Positions 1-11,740 of a DNA stretch of 64,000 bases are shown piece after piece. The position numbers and the translations under genes were made by a program. Numbering within the stretch: the stretch's first letter is position 1; each line of letters starts with the position of its first letter. The notes beneath the pieces are model-generated. The model was not told where the DNA came from and ran no database searches. It saw only the letters and a list, made by a program, of their open reading frames with translations. The stretch comes from Chamaecrista fasciculata (lineage: Eukaryota > Streptophyta > Magnoliopsida > Fabales > Fabaceae): contig QANZ01031389.1 of assembly GCA_003254925.1 (NCBI GenBank), positions 209,062 to 273,061 of the forward strand, written 5' to 3'.

Positions 1-473
1 CCGTCGCCCATTTTGCAAGGATGCGTTCTTCGAAATTTTCGTCAAATCTGGAAGCTAATCGTTAAACGAGTTACATAATCTTGTAATTCATCTTCTTCCG
101 ATTCTTTTGGTCTATTTTGCGTAGTCTAAGAGCCTGTGTATCGCCGGATTGAAAATTTCACGTCCTTGAGTTCTTGAAATCGTTGATTTCGATTCATCAA
201 TTCCGGAAGCATTTTGGCCAATCTGATTTTCCGGATCTTCTCGTCTTAAAGAAACAATTCATTCTGTTGTTTGTTTGCCGGAAACGACGACAGAAAAATG
301 CCGAATCCGGCGGGTTGAGCGGCAGCTCCGTTTTGGGCAACAGGTCAGGTAGCGAGAGGTTGAAGATGACCTCTTCGCTAAAACTACCTTTTTGGTCCTT
401 CCAGTTTTGTGAAACTTGCGTTTTGGTCCAGCAGTTATTTAAAAAAAAAATGCTCAGTCATGATGCCACGTAA
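1..473. other. left edge, moderately GC-rich, possible 5' flank of a gene lying to the left
   Basis: This stretch is less AT-rich than what follows, but no protein family is recognisable on either strand. On the minus strand an ATG lies at 11-9 in a favourable context (aaaATGGGCGAC) and reads out of the window, so the bases to its right could be the 5' leader of a gene mostly outside. A 99-codon plus-strand reading frame at 174-473 has no recognisable domain and runs into repeat-like sequence after about 370. The gene is a guess only. Confidence 0.15.
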
Positions 474-2127
474 TCAAATCAGACAAAAAAAATGACACAT
501 AAGCAAAAAAAATTGCCACATGTGCATTGAGTCAAAATTGAGGGCATAATTGAAACGTTGGTTGCACATTGAGGGCATAATTGAACAAAATGAAACGTTA
601 GAGGCATAACTGAAAATCACTACAAACGTTAGGGGCACGAAAGGGTGTTTTGGCATTAGATAAAAATATGTGTACACAAATTTTGGTATAATAAATCATA
701 GCAGCAAATTTCTTTTAACTTTTTTTTTCTTTTTTGGTCAGAATATCTGAATTGTTTTCAAGATGGTGGTACCTTAAGTCAAAATTGATTATTTTTCTTG
801 TCTGAGTTTTGGGGTAGTATCTACTTGCGATGGGTCATTTTCTTGTTAAAGCATCAGAAAATTCAATGTAATGGACTCAAATTCGACCAATTCAAACGTC
901 AATGGTTGTGTAAATTGGAAAAGGAAATGGAAACAGAAGAAACTTTCAGTGAGATAATAAAGAATTCTAGAGGCTTCTTTTTGAAAACTTTAAGCACAAA
1001 ATTTAATTGATGTGGCTTTGGACTCTAGCGTAGGTTACACGAGAAATGGGATAATAAAGAATTGTAGCCGCTTCTTTTTGAAACTTCCTTTCTATTTCTG
1101 CCCTTTTCAATATGGTAAGAAGAAATGTATTAGGTCCGAATATTGGAAAAGTATTTCTATATTTTTATGAAGATGTACACTCATGAATTGCTCTTCAGTC
1201 CAATATAAAATATGATTTGATGATTGATTAGAATAGTAAATATTTTAATTTCTACAATCAGGGCCTTTAATTTGAGTCTTTTGGAGTCACTATTAGATAA
1301 TTTTATGAGACCTCACGATTTGAATAAATATTTAATTTTTATCTAAATCATAAATAAATAGATGAAAAGAACCGTATCCGTATCATCATACAAAAAGAAA
1401 AAAATTGACCTGACCAAGTCACAAGTTCAGTTGCAGAAGTTGACCCATTATACACCACCTACCAAATGTTTTAGTTTTCTGCACCGCTTAATCTAAATGA
1501 GTGAAATAATAATATGTTAAATCAATTGATCAAACTCAAAACTGTATTAATTCTTCCACAAAATAATTAAAAAATATGTTGATTAATTAAAACATATATA
1601 TGCTATACACGTTTTTTTATTTAAAAAGTGTGTTAATCATCCATATATATATTAGGCCGGGCATGCTTGCATTGAGCTCATAAATCGCAGTATATCCCAC
1701 TATCCATGGAAATGTATTTTGTAATCACTAATTAGTAAAGCTAGGTTCAATTCTAGGCTACGCTAAAGACAACATTGGAGCCGACAAAGTCAATTATGTA
1801 ATCATCACCAAACAATTATACTAGACTCATTTGAATTGACGAACAAGGGAAGCAAAACATATACTTGAGAATTTCATCAATCTGTTCACTACCATTTGCA
1901 TTCTTTGTATTACTTTTTGGTTTTCATAAAAGGAAATATATAGTATTACATTATACATGCCTTATTTCTTTTCCAGAAAATAGACCATTGAGCAGTATAC
2001 ACTATATATTGCAGTTTTTTTTGCCAGACACTATATATTGCAGTTACATACTGCATTTGTTGTAGAAACTACAAAGGGAGTGATTAAAACTAGCAAGCAC
2101 TCCCCTGTATTCTTCCCCTCTTTGATA
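474..2127. other. AT-rich intergenic DNA, no gene seen
   Basis: Contains short repeated phrases near 530-620 (variants of 'gagggcataattgaa' in close tandem), which look like remains of a small inverted-repeat transposon. Otherwise it is simple AT-rich sequence with short, uninformative reading frames. The phrase 'acactatatattgcag' occurs twice at about 2000-2045. No exon-like stretch, tRNA or conserved motif was seen. Confidence 0.4.
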
Positions 2128-2394
2128 GAGTAAATTAACATTCTAATCCTTAAACTATATAGATGTTATCAGTTCAGTCCTTGAATTTTTTAAATTCTTG
2201 ATTTAATCATTTAAAATTCATAACTCGTTGCAAATTAATCTTTTATAAACACCACCTTATCACTATATAAACTGAGTCTATCTCCAGAGAGATTAAAGTG
2301 AAACGAGTCATAAATTTTTAATACTAAATCAAATATTTCAAAAACTAAACTAATAACAACCATCCAATTCAAGGACTACATTTATAGTTTACTC
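2128..2394. mobile_element. small inverted-repeat element (MITE-like), diverged
   Basis: The left end begins GAGTAAATTAACATTCTAAT and the reverse complement of the right end begins GAGTAAACTATAAATGTAGT. The arms stay alignable for about 100 bases with many mismatches ('cagtccttgaattt' against 'tagtccttgaatt'). It has no coding capacity. The flanks tctttgata / tcaataata agree at only 6 of 9 positions, so a target-site duplication is doubtful. It shares the GAGTAAA terminus with the clearer element at 60313-60619, which suggests the same broad, probably Mutator-like, family. It lies about 110 bp beyond the 3' end of the glutaredoxin-like gene. Confidence 0.45.
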
Positions 2395-2503
2395 TCAATA
2401 ATAATATCAAACAGAACAAAACACTGTACAGCAAAAACTCACAGAACGGATCGATAAATCCAAAAATTGAAGTACCTGGATGAAGTACCTGGAAAAATTG
2501 AAT

Positions 2504-3733
2504 CTAACTGCAACACAAGGGACAGCGGATTAACCCATTTTCATTACAATCAGGGCAACGCTGAAACCCAAAATCACCCAATTCACCATCGTCTTCTTCT
2601 TCTTCTTCTTCTTCTTGTTCCTCTTCATAATAAATTTTACAGCTTCCAGAACACGTTTCACAGGGAACAAATCTTATATCCCCACAGGCTTCACATACTC
2701 TTCCACCATCACCATTTTCACCATCATCCTCAACTTTTTCACAGCAATTAAGCAATTTCTCAAGCTTCCCATCTTCGTGCAATCTCTGAATTTCGTCAGC
2801 CCCACCAATGTAATCTCTTCCCACAAACACTTTCGGTAATCCAAGCCCAATAAACCCATCCCCCAATAATTCCTTAAGCTCTTCCTTGAACCCAGAATGC
2901 ATCGACACGTCTCGCTCGTCCACACGAACACCCAATCCTTTCAAAATCAGCCTCACATGGCAACAATCCTCGTACGTCTTCCGTACCCCACGCAGACTCG
3001 TAAAGTACAAAACCACCCTTTCCTTCGTCTTATTATCGATGCTCTGTTTTAGGTGAAAAGGGCTATCTGGGGATAAATCTTGTAACGACTTTCTAAAAGA
3101 CGAAATCACATCGGGATCGAAATCTGTAATGACCCCAGAAGGAGACTTAAGGTTCGATTCATCTTCCGTCATCTGAAGCCACATGGGTTTACTAGATTTG
3201 TGATGATCGATGATGGGAGAAGGAGATGGTTGATCGAATGAGAAGCTTCGAAAGTGATTCATGGGAGATCGGAAGGGACTAGAATCTTCTAGACCTTCCA
3301 TTAATTCCCACGTGTTGATTATCGTTTCTGGCTCGCCGGGAGGCGTTCTGGTTGGAGTTTTGGGAACAAGGGCTTTCTTCGGAATCTTCTGCTCTATCAT
3401 GTTGGACCACGTTTTAGCCTCTATTAGTCCCATTGAGAATTCCTCTGTTTGGTTCTCTAACGAATTGCCGTTGGGGAAGTTATTATTATAACCGTCGGCG
3501 CAGTGGCCGACTTTGCCGTTGGAAAACTTGAAACTGTGTGCGCCGCCGCCGGTTAGAGGGGAATCGAGCTTGAGGGAACCTAAAGTGGTGGAAGTGAGAG
3601 CGACGACGTGATAGCTTTCGCCTTCGTTCTGAGGTGGGTGGTGGACGTGCATTGAGTAGCTTCTGGGAACAGGGGAAGAATAAGACTTGTTGCAATGTCG
3701 GCATCGATTTTGCTTCGAACTTGCACAACCCAT
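2504..3733 (-). CDS. glutaredoxin-like protein with N-terminal acylation motif and C-terminal CxxC repeats
   Basis: Single-exon gene of 409 aa. Residues 1-6 (MGCASS) form an N-myristoylation/palmitoylation motif, so membrane anchoring is likely. Residues about 30-235 are Ser/Pro-rich and probably disordered. A glutaredoxin fold spans about 238-331, with the strand [10 protein letters not shown], the LPKVFVG segment (cis-Pro region) and GGADEI, as in the plant At5g39865/At3g57070 group. The classical CPYC redox site is replaced by SLRG (about 246-249), with a Cys pair 8-9 residues later (C257, C258). The C-terminus carries four CxxC pairs (347/350, 358/361, 393/396, 404/407), typical of a zinc-binding module, split by an acidic Glu run (about 370-380) encoded by a CTT/GAA microsatellite. 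The ATG at 3733 is the first in frame and gives the acylation motif. Disulfide reductase activity is doubtful; an Fe-S, zinc or scaffold role is inferred. Confidence 0.9.
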   Translation of the reverse strand: MGCASSKQNRCRHCNKSYSSPVPRSYSMHVHHPPQNEGESYHVVALTSTTLGSLKLDSPLTGGGAHSFKFSNGKVGHCADGYNNNFPNGNSLENQTEEFSMGLIEAKTWSNMIEQKIPKKALVPKTPTRTPPGEPETIINTWELMEGLEDSSPFRSPMNHFRSFSFDQPSPSPIIDHHKSSKPMWLQMTEDESNLKSPSGVITDFDPDVISSFRKSLQDLSPDSPFHLKQSIDNKTKERVVLYFTSLRGVRKTYEDCCHVRLILKGLGVRVDERDVSMHSGFKEELKELLGDGFIGLGLPKVFVGRDYIGGADEIQRLHEDGKLEKLLNCCEKVEDDGENGDGGRVCEACGDIRFVPCETCSGSCKIYYEEEQEEEEEEEDDGELGDFGFQRCPDCNENGLIRCPLCCS

Positions 3734-5579
3734 GATGATTACGGAAATTTCTCAAAATGATCAAAGAGAAAGGAAAGGGGAAAAAAGACAAAAAAGAACG
3801 GATTTTTAGGGGTAGGATTAATAAATGTGAGTGTGAAATTACTTGGAAAAGGAAACGTCTGAGAATTCAGAGGTGAAACGTATAGCAATTAATCCGGAAA
3901 AGAAATGAAATCCCTCAGCTTAGGATAGGATCTCTCTGTTTTGGGAGAGACCAAACGACGTCGTGGCGAGGGAAGGATCGGAGGAAAAGAAATGAAAGAA
4001 ACGAGGTTAGAAGAGAATCAAGAGATTGATGAATTGAAAAGTAGGTTTGTAATTGGAACGAAATCAAAGGGAAAGGGAAGAGATGGAAGTGAAAAGTCAA
4101 TTAAAGAAGGCGAGAGATGAATGAATCAATGGCCAGCATACTGTTACAGCAATAGGAGCCCACACCCACACGCTTTAAAGTTAAGATCTTCTCTTCCTCT
4201 CTCTAAAACATGAGAGAGAGAGAGAATGGCAGTGAGTGAGGTGAGCCTGAGATGTTAATTAAGGATGTAGCTTCTTGTGAGTTGAATTTGATATGATGAA
4301 TATAATGTGAGAGGAGAGCTAGGGAGGGAGTGGCATAAAAAATAAGAATAAAAGGAAGGAAGGAAGGAGTTGAGAGTTGAGAGTTGAGAATTGAGAGGAG
4401 AAAATAGAAGGGAGAAAGAAAGTGAAGATGGTTGCTTGAATGACTCTGGTGAGGGACATACCGAGTCCGGATTTGTTTGCCTTCACGTTGGTATCAAATC
4501 AAAACCGTGTTTTTGTTTTTGTTTTGTTTATTAAAAAGTGTCTATTTTTCATGAGGCGACTGGTGCCAATGTTACCACCACTCTCACTTTATGACGCGTG
4601 GGGTTGATCCCACACACATCATTCAACCCAAAAAGCCTTTACACAGACTGGGTTCCGCTGGACCCAGTATCTTTATCAATTATGAATCATACCCTTTTTT
4701 TTTTTTTGGTGATGATGAATCATACCCTTTTGTTTATGAAAAAAAATCATACCCTTTTTTTTAATTAAATTTATCTATATTTTTATTATAAAATTTACCA
4801 ATAAAATTAAAAGATAAAATTATATTAATTTTTTTTAAGTATTAAGTCAGAGGTAAAAAAAAATCTTGAATTTTAGAATTTGACAGCTGAGTTTTTACTT
4901 TACTCATTTAAAACTTTGAATTTCAAAATTTGGTAAATAGACTTCTTTAAATTTTCAATTTGTTTACTTAAAATTTTCAAGTTTTTAAAAAAGTAAAGCT
5001 ATTTAGGAATCTTAAGTGAATAAATTAAAGTTTAAAGTTTAGAGAATTTATCTGTCAATTTTTAAAACTCATAAATTTTATGTGAGCAAAACTAAAAGTT
5101 CAAAGAATTCGTTGTCGAGTTTTAAAACTCAAGTGTTTTCTATTCTAAACCTAAAACTCAAGAGCTCGTAGTACAATTAAACCTAATCCAAACATAAATG
5201 TTGATCTAGATGTGGCATACCCCATGATGGCTAAATTTTAATCAAGTAGTCGTGGTATTTAGACATATTTATTCTATTGAGTTAATAAAATAAAGTTATG
5301 TTCTTATTAACAATTATAATTTTTGACTTAATATTAAGTATTTAATCCAGCAATTGATCTCAAAGTTAAAGTCATAGATTTGATTTTCAGTAAGACAACT
5401 ACTGGGAAAAAAATTGTTAACCTATATGTAATAACAATTGTTGCATCACAGAAGCTTAAATATAGGGTTAATAAGTCATGATCGAATTATAACACTTGAG
5501 TGTTTGTTCTATTGTAGAGTTTAGTTACATAATTATACAATTCAAGATATATAAACACCCACATGAACAAGTGTACGTA
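3734..5579. other. upstream region of the glutaredoxin-like gene and AT-rich intergenic DNA
   Basis: The first 700 bases, read on the minus strand, are the probable promoter and 5' leader of the glutaredoxin-like gene. They contain CT/GA-rich tracts, including GA repeats at about 4212-4225 and GAGTTGA repeats near 4370-4395. From about 4690 the DNA becomes AT-rich. It includes repeated variants of 'aattttaaaactca' in both orientations at 4860-5170, which look like an old, diverged inverted repeat. No exon was seen. Confidence 0.4.
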
Positions 5580-5587
5580 GGTATCAG

Positions 5588-6077
5588 CAGGGGCGGAGCC
5601 AGGATTTTTGGTTAGGGGGGCCGGAATTTTTTTTTTTGGCCAAAATTTTATTTTAGTTCGTAATATTTATCTCAAGTTCTGTTTTGGTCCCTAATGTTTG
5701 GGTTTGATAATAGAGAAATTTGATCACTAGGGACCAATTATAAAACTTTTAAAAAATATTAAAGATCAAAACAGAACAAAAAATTATTATGGACCAAAAT
5801 AGAACTTTGGATAATGATTAGGGACCAAAGTAGAATTTTAGCATATTTCTTTTCTCTATATATTATCAATAACAAGCATTCTAGTTAGAGTGATGGGATT
5901 CACAAGCTGCTATTCGAACCTGGGACCTTTAAACTAGAAAAAAAATTTGAGTTGGGGGGGGCCACCACTAAGCCATCTCTTGATTTTAGTTAAAAAAATG
6001 TGTATATGTATACATATTATAAGATTTTGGGGGGGGGGGGCATGGCCCCCACTGGCCCCCCCTTGGCTCCACCCCTG
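5588..6077. mobile_element. non-autonomous hAT-like transposon with perfect 8-bp target-site duplication
   Basis: The left terminus is CAGGGGCGGAGCCAGG. The right terminus, reverse-complemented, is CAGGGGTGGAGCCAAG, giving terminal inverted repeats of about 16 bp with two mismatches. The element is flanked on both sides by ggtatcag (5580-5587 and 6078-6085), an exact 8-bp duplication as made by hAT transposases. The inside has no transposase. It holds low-complexity G runs, a 'ggtccc'-type inner inverted repeat (about 5640-5860) and a segment resembling a degenerate tRNA-like B-box (ttcgaacctggga, about 5914). The length of 490 bp fits a deletion derivative or MITE. The family is common in eudicots; assignment to hAT rests on the 8-bp duplication. 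Confidence 0.8.
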
Positions 6078-6134
6078 GGTATCAGCAACTACTTATTGTG
6101 AAGCAAAAGATGACGTTTCACTTGTACTTGAGTT

Positions 6135-6977
6135 TAGGGGTGGCAAAAATTGACCCAATCTATTAACCCAACTATCATTTAACCAATTTAAACTCAACTC
6201 ATTTAAATAATGAGTCAAGATGGGTTGAGTCCAAAATTGACCCATTAAAATTGGGTTGGGTTGGGTCAAACCCATGGTTTACCCAATCCAACTCAAATTT
6301 GTATCAAAACCACGTAGTTTCATAAAAGCGGTGAATATGAATTTCATAAATTTTTTAAAAAATTACAAAATGCCCCAAATAATTACAAAATTTACAAAAC
6401 GGTCCCTGAATCATAATATTTGAGGACTAAAATGAAAATTATAAAAAACTTTTGGGGTCAAACTGTAATTTTGAAAAGTATTGGGAAAATGTCAAAATTA
6501 CAAATTAGTCCTAAATCTGAAAAATAAATGCATTTTAATCCAAAAATCCACGCGTTCAACAAAAAGAGGATGAACTTCACAATTTTTTGCAAAAATCATA
6601 AAATTCCTCCAAATGTTTTCAAAATTTACAAAAATATCCTTGGATTATAATATTTGAGGACTAAAGTGAAAATTTCAAAAAATATTTGGGGTCAAAATAT
6701 AATTTAATCATAAGTTTGAATAATTTGAATATTATTCTCATTAATTAGTTTACAAATTAAATAATAAATCTTTAATTTTATTAAATAATTTAATTTTTAA
6801 GTAATATAAATATTTGAAAATGGGTTATTAGGTTGGGTCGACCTTGATTTCATAGGTCATGACCCACCCATGACTCATTTAACATAAATGGGTCATAAAT
6901 TGGTCAATAACCCATTTATAACCAAACCATTTACAACCAACCCAAAACCAACCAACCCAACTATTTTGCCACCTCTA
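6135..6977. mobile_element. TIR-bearing repeat with GGGTTGGGT-type ends
   Basis: The left end reads TAGGGGTGGCAAAA and the reverse complement of the right end reads TAGAGGTGGCAAAA, a 14-bp terminal inverted repeat with one mismatch. Just inside both ends are runs of 'aacccaac' / 'gggttgggt' words, typical of a widespread plant repeat class. The middle has two direct copies of a ~180 bp stretch ('tttgaggactaaa.tgaaaat' near 6419 and 6653), so it has an internal duplication. No target-site duplication is convincing (cttgagtt / gactctaa). No coding sequence. Confidence 0.5.
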
Positions 6978-8916
6978 GACTCTAAAACATATGAGAGGTG
7001 AGATCACCACAAAACTGTATACATAATAACTTTGCTATTTTATGAAGAATTGTAATTTTTGACTTCTGTATACATAATAACAAGCATTTATAGCAAGAAT
7101 CATAATAATATAAATAAACAAATTATACTACTATACATATAAGTGTAAATAAAATTTAGGATTCCAGGCAAAAAAAAGAAAATAAAATTTAGGATTCATC
7201 TTTCAAGCAACAATCCCACATCATAAGTTCAATGGCTAGGTCGTTAAGAGTTTAAAGAAAAAAGTTTTTAGACAAACCCATCCTATATTCAATTAATTAA
7301 TTTAAGTGAAACATTGAAAAGATTCAATTATAATTAAACATGGATTGATAAAGAAGTGGTTAAGAAAAAAGTTTAAGCTAAGATTTCAAGAAAATCAAAC
7401 AAATACGTAAACTAGCTGAAAGAGTATTAAATTAAATTAATGGATCTTAAAGAAATAATCAAGTTAGTGAAGTATCAAGAAAATGACAACTCTAAACAAA
7501 AGTTTCTATAAGATACAGAAAATTAAATAAATTTTAGATTTTACGCAAAAGACAATTTCATAAAGGAGTTTTAGAAAGAGGTCTCAATTGATAAGTATAT
7601 CTTAGTTGAAATTTTGAGTGAAACAGAGGAGAGAAAAGGAAAAGAATTCAAAATATGGTGACAGTTGGAAAGCGTCGCTAAAATCATAATGTAAACATTC
7701 AGTAACGGTTTGAAAGTGTCACTAAAAGTTAGGAGAAGTTGACAAAATGCATGATCGCTGCAGTGAATGGCGCTTGTTCGCCACGATGAATAAGATTGAG
7801 AAAACCCAAAAATTTAATGTAGTCGTTCGTCACCACATGTCATGGCAAATGGTGCAAAAACGACAATTCTGCATAAAATAGCTGCAAATTTGTCCATACA
7901 TGATCTATACAAAATCTAAATCACAAAAATTACATTCAAGGCCCACAAAAAAAAAAATCATATTCAAAACAAAAATTCATTGTAGCATCATAAGTTACTA
8001 TTTCACCTCAATCCTTCTTTGTGAAGTTCACACATTACCTTTTCTACTCATACATGATAGGAGGCTTATCGAAGGTGACGGTGCCGTCGCCGACAATGGT
8101 GGTAGGCAGCCGCGATGAATAGGGAGGCTTAAAGTGAAGAGGAGGAGTGACAATTTTGAGGGAAATGAGAGAGGGAGGGAGGGTGTCATGAGGCACAAAT
8201 AGGAATTAATGTGAGATTAGAGGGGAAATGAAAATGAGGGTATGATGTAGGGTTAATATGAATTTAGGGCACTTAGCCCCAAAATGAGTATTTTTTTGAA
8301 GCAAGATTTTAGAAAATGAAATATACAAATTAGTTCTTCATCAAACATAAGTTCTAACTTATTTCGTTTTATTTCTTTCTATAAGTCTTTCCTACTCAAA
8401 ATTATATGGACATCAGACCAACTTAGATGCCTTTTCTAGACATAGATACAATTTAAGTTCTAATTACTTAAAAAATTTTATCACGTGCATGTTCCAAAAA
8501 AATTCCTAAATTCCAAATAAAATTATATTTTTACCTGAATAAGTTTCTTAATTTCTCTGTTTTTCTCCATTAATTTTCTTATAATTCCTATTCAAAGGTC
8601 TAAAGACTCAGCTTAAACTCTAAAGGTCGATCACTAATCTATATCTAAATTTTCTAATTTAAATTCTAAAAATTCGGAATATTACCATTCAAACTAATAT
8701 CTATTCCTATTTAATATAAGGATAAAGAAAAATCTTAAAGATAAAGATACATTAAAATAAAACTATAATTTAAATAAAAATATATTAGTAATAATCTTCA
8801 AAACGTACAAAATTAAGGACCTATCAATTAGTTTTATTAATAATAGTATTTTATAATATCTTATAAAACATATATATGATGAGACTACTAAAAGGGTCGA
8901 TACCATATATAATAAG
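6978..8916. other. AT-rich intergenic DNA, no gene seen
   Basis: Short reading frames only, none with a recognisable domain. The stretch 7650-7860 contains words such as 'agtaacggtttgaaagtgtcactaaa' that resemble internal parts of old CACTA- or Mutator-type elements, but no ends could be found. The stretch 8040-8280 is less AT-rich and contains a GGTAGGCAGCCGCGATG segment, also without a readable protein. Everything else is AT-rich and unremarkable. Confidence 0.35.
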
Positions 8917-9060
8917 GTCAAAGTTCTATTTTGGTCCCTTAGTTATGCTTTATGTTCCAAATTGATCCCTCAGTTATTTTTCGTTCCATATTAGTTCCTC
9001 AGTTATCCAAAACTTGTCGCAGTTGATCCCTCAATTTCAATATTCAATTTTCATCATTTG
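8917..9060. repeat. one end of a 'ggtccc' inverted-repeat element, partner end not found
   Basis: Starts GGTCAAAGTTCTATTTTGGT, then repeats 'ttgatccctcagtta' at roughly 30-40 base intervals. This matches the terminal architecture of the elements at 33630-34038 and 51846-52374 (GGxCAAA terminus followed by 'tggtccc' words). No right-hand inverted partner was seen in the next kilobase, so this is probably a fragment or a strongly decayed copy. Confidence 0.4.
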
Positions 9061-9577
9061 AAATAGCTTGTTTGGATAAAAATAAATCATTTAAATTACT
9101 ATAATTTAAATATAAGTAATTAAAATATATTACTTGAATAGGACAAGTAAAACTAAAAATTGTGAATAATAAAAATTAAAAATATACTTATAATATCTTA
9201 CTATAAGAAATAAGAAATAAGCTATAGATATAAATAAATGTCGCTTAAGAATTATAAAGTGGTGCTGCATTATTGTGTTAAAAAGTAAAATATTATGTGT
9301 TAAATCTATATAGCTATCAAATTTAAAACTTTTATAATGAATTAAATAAAAATTAATGATAAGAGGAGAAATTGACAAGTTCCACCATAAAATACCTTAT
9401 AAAATTATCATATAATATAAATTAGTAAAAATTGTCACCCAAATAAAAAATTTTGTTCTGAAGTAATTTAAGTTCCTTCAAAATTTATTGAGTATTAACC
9501 AAGAATGACAAGAATAAGCATAAGAACTTGAATTTAATTTTTTTTAAAAAGGGCATCCTTGGACCAATTGTCCCATT

Positions 9578-10230
9578 TAGCATTGTCAAAAAAGGCTTAC
9601 GTCCACGAGCCAACCATTAACTAGGCGAGCTTAGACAATATAAAATAAATTCATTAAAAAATAAGCCTAAATGGATTGACCCGTTTAACTTACATGCTAA
9701 ACAAGTACAGGGCAGGTGGACTGTGGGTTGACCTGCATATATTTTATTTTTAAATATCATTAAATATTATAATTTCAAAAATATTTTATATATGTTTTGT
9801 CTATATTTTTATCTAAATAATATCACTTGTATGTTAAATTCTCATATTATTTTTTTAAATTGTAATTTGTAAAAAACTAAATTAATTTTAGAATAAAGTA
9901 TAATTTCCATAAATTTGCTTGTATTATAAAATAAAATAATTACATAATTACAACTAATATTAAAATAAAAAAATATTAATAAATTATATGTTTCATTGTA
10001 TTTTTGTTTATTTTTCACCAAAATCTTATTATTTTATAATTTTAATTTTAAAAAATAATTCTTTTTGTAAGGGTATTGGCCCACAGGCCGACCTATTTAA
10101 ATTGCGGACCAATACAAGTAGTCTTATATTTGTAAAATTTGGTTCGTTTATAAATGGACTGCCCTATCCTGCCCTATTTAAATGTTGGCTTGTGACGGTC
10201 TCAAGCGGGCCGGCCCATTTGACATCACTA
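9578..10230. mobile_element. non-autonomous hAT-like element, older copy
   Basis: The left end is TAGCATTGTCAAAAAAGG. The right end, reverse-complemented, is TAGTGATGTCAAATGGGC, a terminal inverted repeat of about 12-16 bp with mismatches. Flanks gtcccatt (9570-9577) and gtctcatc (10231-10238) agree at 6 of 8 positions, consistent with a decayed 8-bp duplication. Sub-terminal regions carry 'gcgggccggccc' / 'ggttgacc' type words shared with the 6.1-7.0 kb and 35.2 kb repeats. About 653 bp and no transposase reading frame. Confidence 0.55.
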
Positions 10231-10238
10231 GTCTCATC

Positions 10239-10690
10239 CTTTAATGTGTCTACAAGTTAATGTGGACATTAATCATTGTTATTGACGGTAAATAGCCTGA
10301 GTAATATTTAGTTACTATAAAAAAAAAGGAGATATCCTAATTAAATTAGTTACAATGGGAACCTTTTTAATTGTTAATTATGAGTAGAATTTAATACCCG
10401 ATATAAACCCGGTGGGATAATTGATTGCAAACCTAATTAATGTATGGTTGTAGACCTAATTAATTAATGATTGTAGTAAGTTAGTAACTGTTACGTAATT
10501 GAAACAATAACTAAAGTTGATAAAGCAGCATGAAATATATATATATATATATATTATATGGCTCCACCCCTTTCTGGTAGTCCACATTTTAAAACTATAG
10601 TAAAAATTAATAATAAGAGAAAAATTATTATTTGATCCCTTTTTTTTATTGAGTTAGTGATTTAATCCCTCATTTATTTTACATACATAT
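10239..10690. other. AT-rich DNA, probably body of the Helitron ending at 10723
   Basis: No gene. It contains a TA microsatellite at about 10535-10555 and a segment 'attaatcattgttattgac' (about 10270) that recurs in slightly changed form near 18785. The 5' limit of the Helitron (a TC start) could not be identified, so how much of this stretch belongs to it is unknown. Confidence 0.3.
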
Positions 10691-10723
10691 TTGCGTGCCT
10701 GTTAGGACACGCAAAGCTTCTAG
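10691..10723 (+). mobile_element. Helitron 3' end (hairpin plus CTAG)
   Basis: A 7-bp perfect stem TTGCGTG (10691-10697) / CACGCAA (10708-10714) with a 10-nt loop is followed after 5 bases by CTAG (10720-10723) and then T. Helitrons end in CTRR preceded by a short GC-rich hairpin and insert between A and T, so all three features are present. No Rep/helicase sequence is nearby; this is a non-autonomous or truncated copy. Confidence 0.6.
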
Positions 10724-11740
10724 TATATATATAGATCGGGAAAGCAGACACACCAACCGGAACGGATGTTGCTTTGATTTGATTTGGGCTTGAAGGTTCA
10801 ATATTTAAAGATAATTTTTACGATAGATTCACATACTAATGTAATCTAACATATTATAAATAAATTGATTAATTTAACAATAACAACATGCACAAATATT
10901 TCACATTTATAATAATACTATCCCCAAATAATTCCCATTTTGAATTTCTTCCATATTTTTTTATAGTATATATTAGGCATGATCAAAACGCATATATCAA
11001 ATGGCCTGGTATTCTGAAATTTTATACTTCAAACTCAGATTTTGGTGCAAAAGTAAATTGGTCGAAGAAAAGTAAGAATAATTAATGTACCCGATTTGTC
11101 CACTAGCTGTAACAATAAATATTTATTTTATACATATAATATGATATGTTTAAATTTTATGTATTGATAAAATATAAAATTATAAAGATCAAATATTTAA
11201 TATTTCATTCACATTGATTGAAGTAATCTCAGTATATTCTTATTTATGATTTATATTTAATAATTATATATGAATGCAAAAACTTATCAAAAATAAGTTT
11301 TATATTGATAAACAAATGATTTATCACAATTTTTTTTTTTTGAAATTGACCAATTTACATACAAGAACTTGACTATTTGTATTTTGTTGAGTTTAGAGAA
11401 GTTATTTGGGATGGTGATTTGGGTAGGTATATCGGATACTCATCCGAATCTACTCGTAAAAAATATTTGGTATCTGTCGAATATTAAATAGAGTACAGGT
11501 AGTAAAAAATAAAATAAAAAATATCAAATAGCAGGTGGATACAAATGTTCCTTCAATTATCTAGTTTCTGTTCGAAATGAACAGATAGTTAGGATACCCA
11601 ATATATGATACCCTATAATATAACTATTTTATTATATTTCTAATTATTTTATTTTAACTAACGGATATTGAGTATCGGATATCAGATATACCCGATTTTT
11701 AAATTAGGATATTCTATCATATATCTATTGATACATCACT
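10724..11740. other. AT-rich intergenic DNA, no gene seen
   Basis: Only short reading frames are present. The interval 11410-11735 repeats words of the type 'atatcggatac' / 'gtatcggatatcagatat' in both orientations, resembling the ends of a further decayed inverted-repeat element. No termini or duplication could be defined. Confidence 0.3.
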
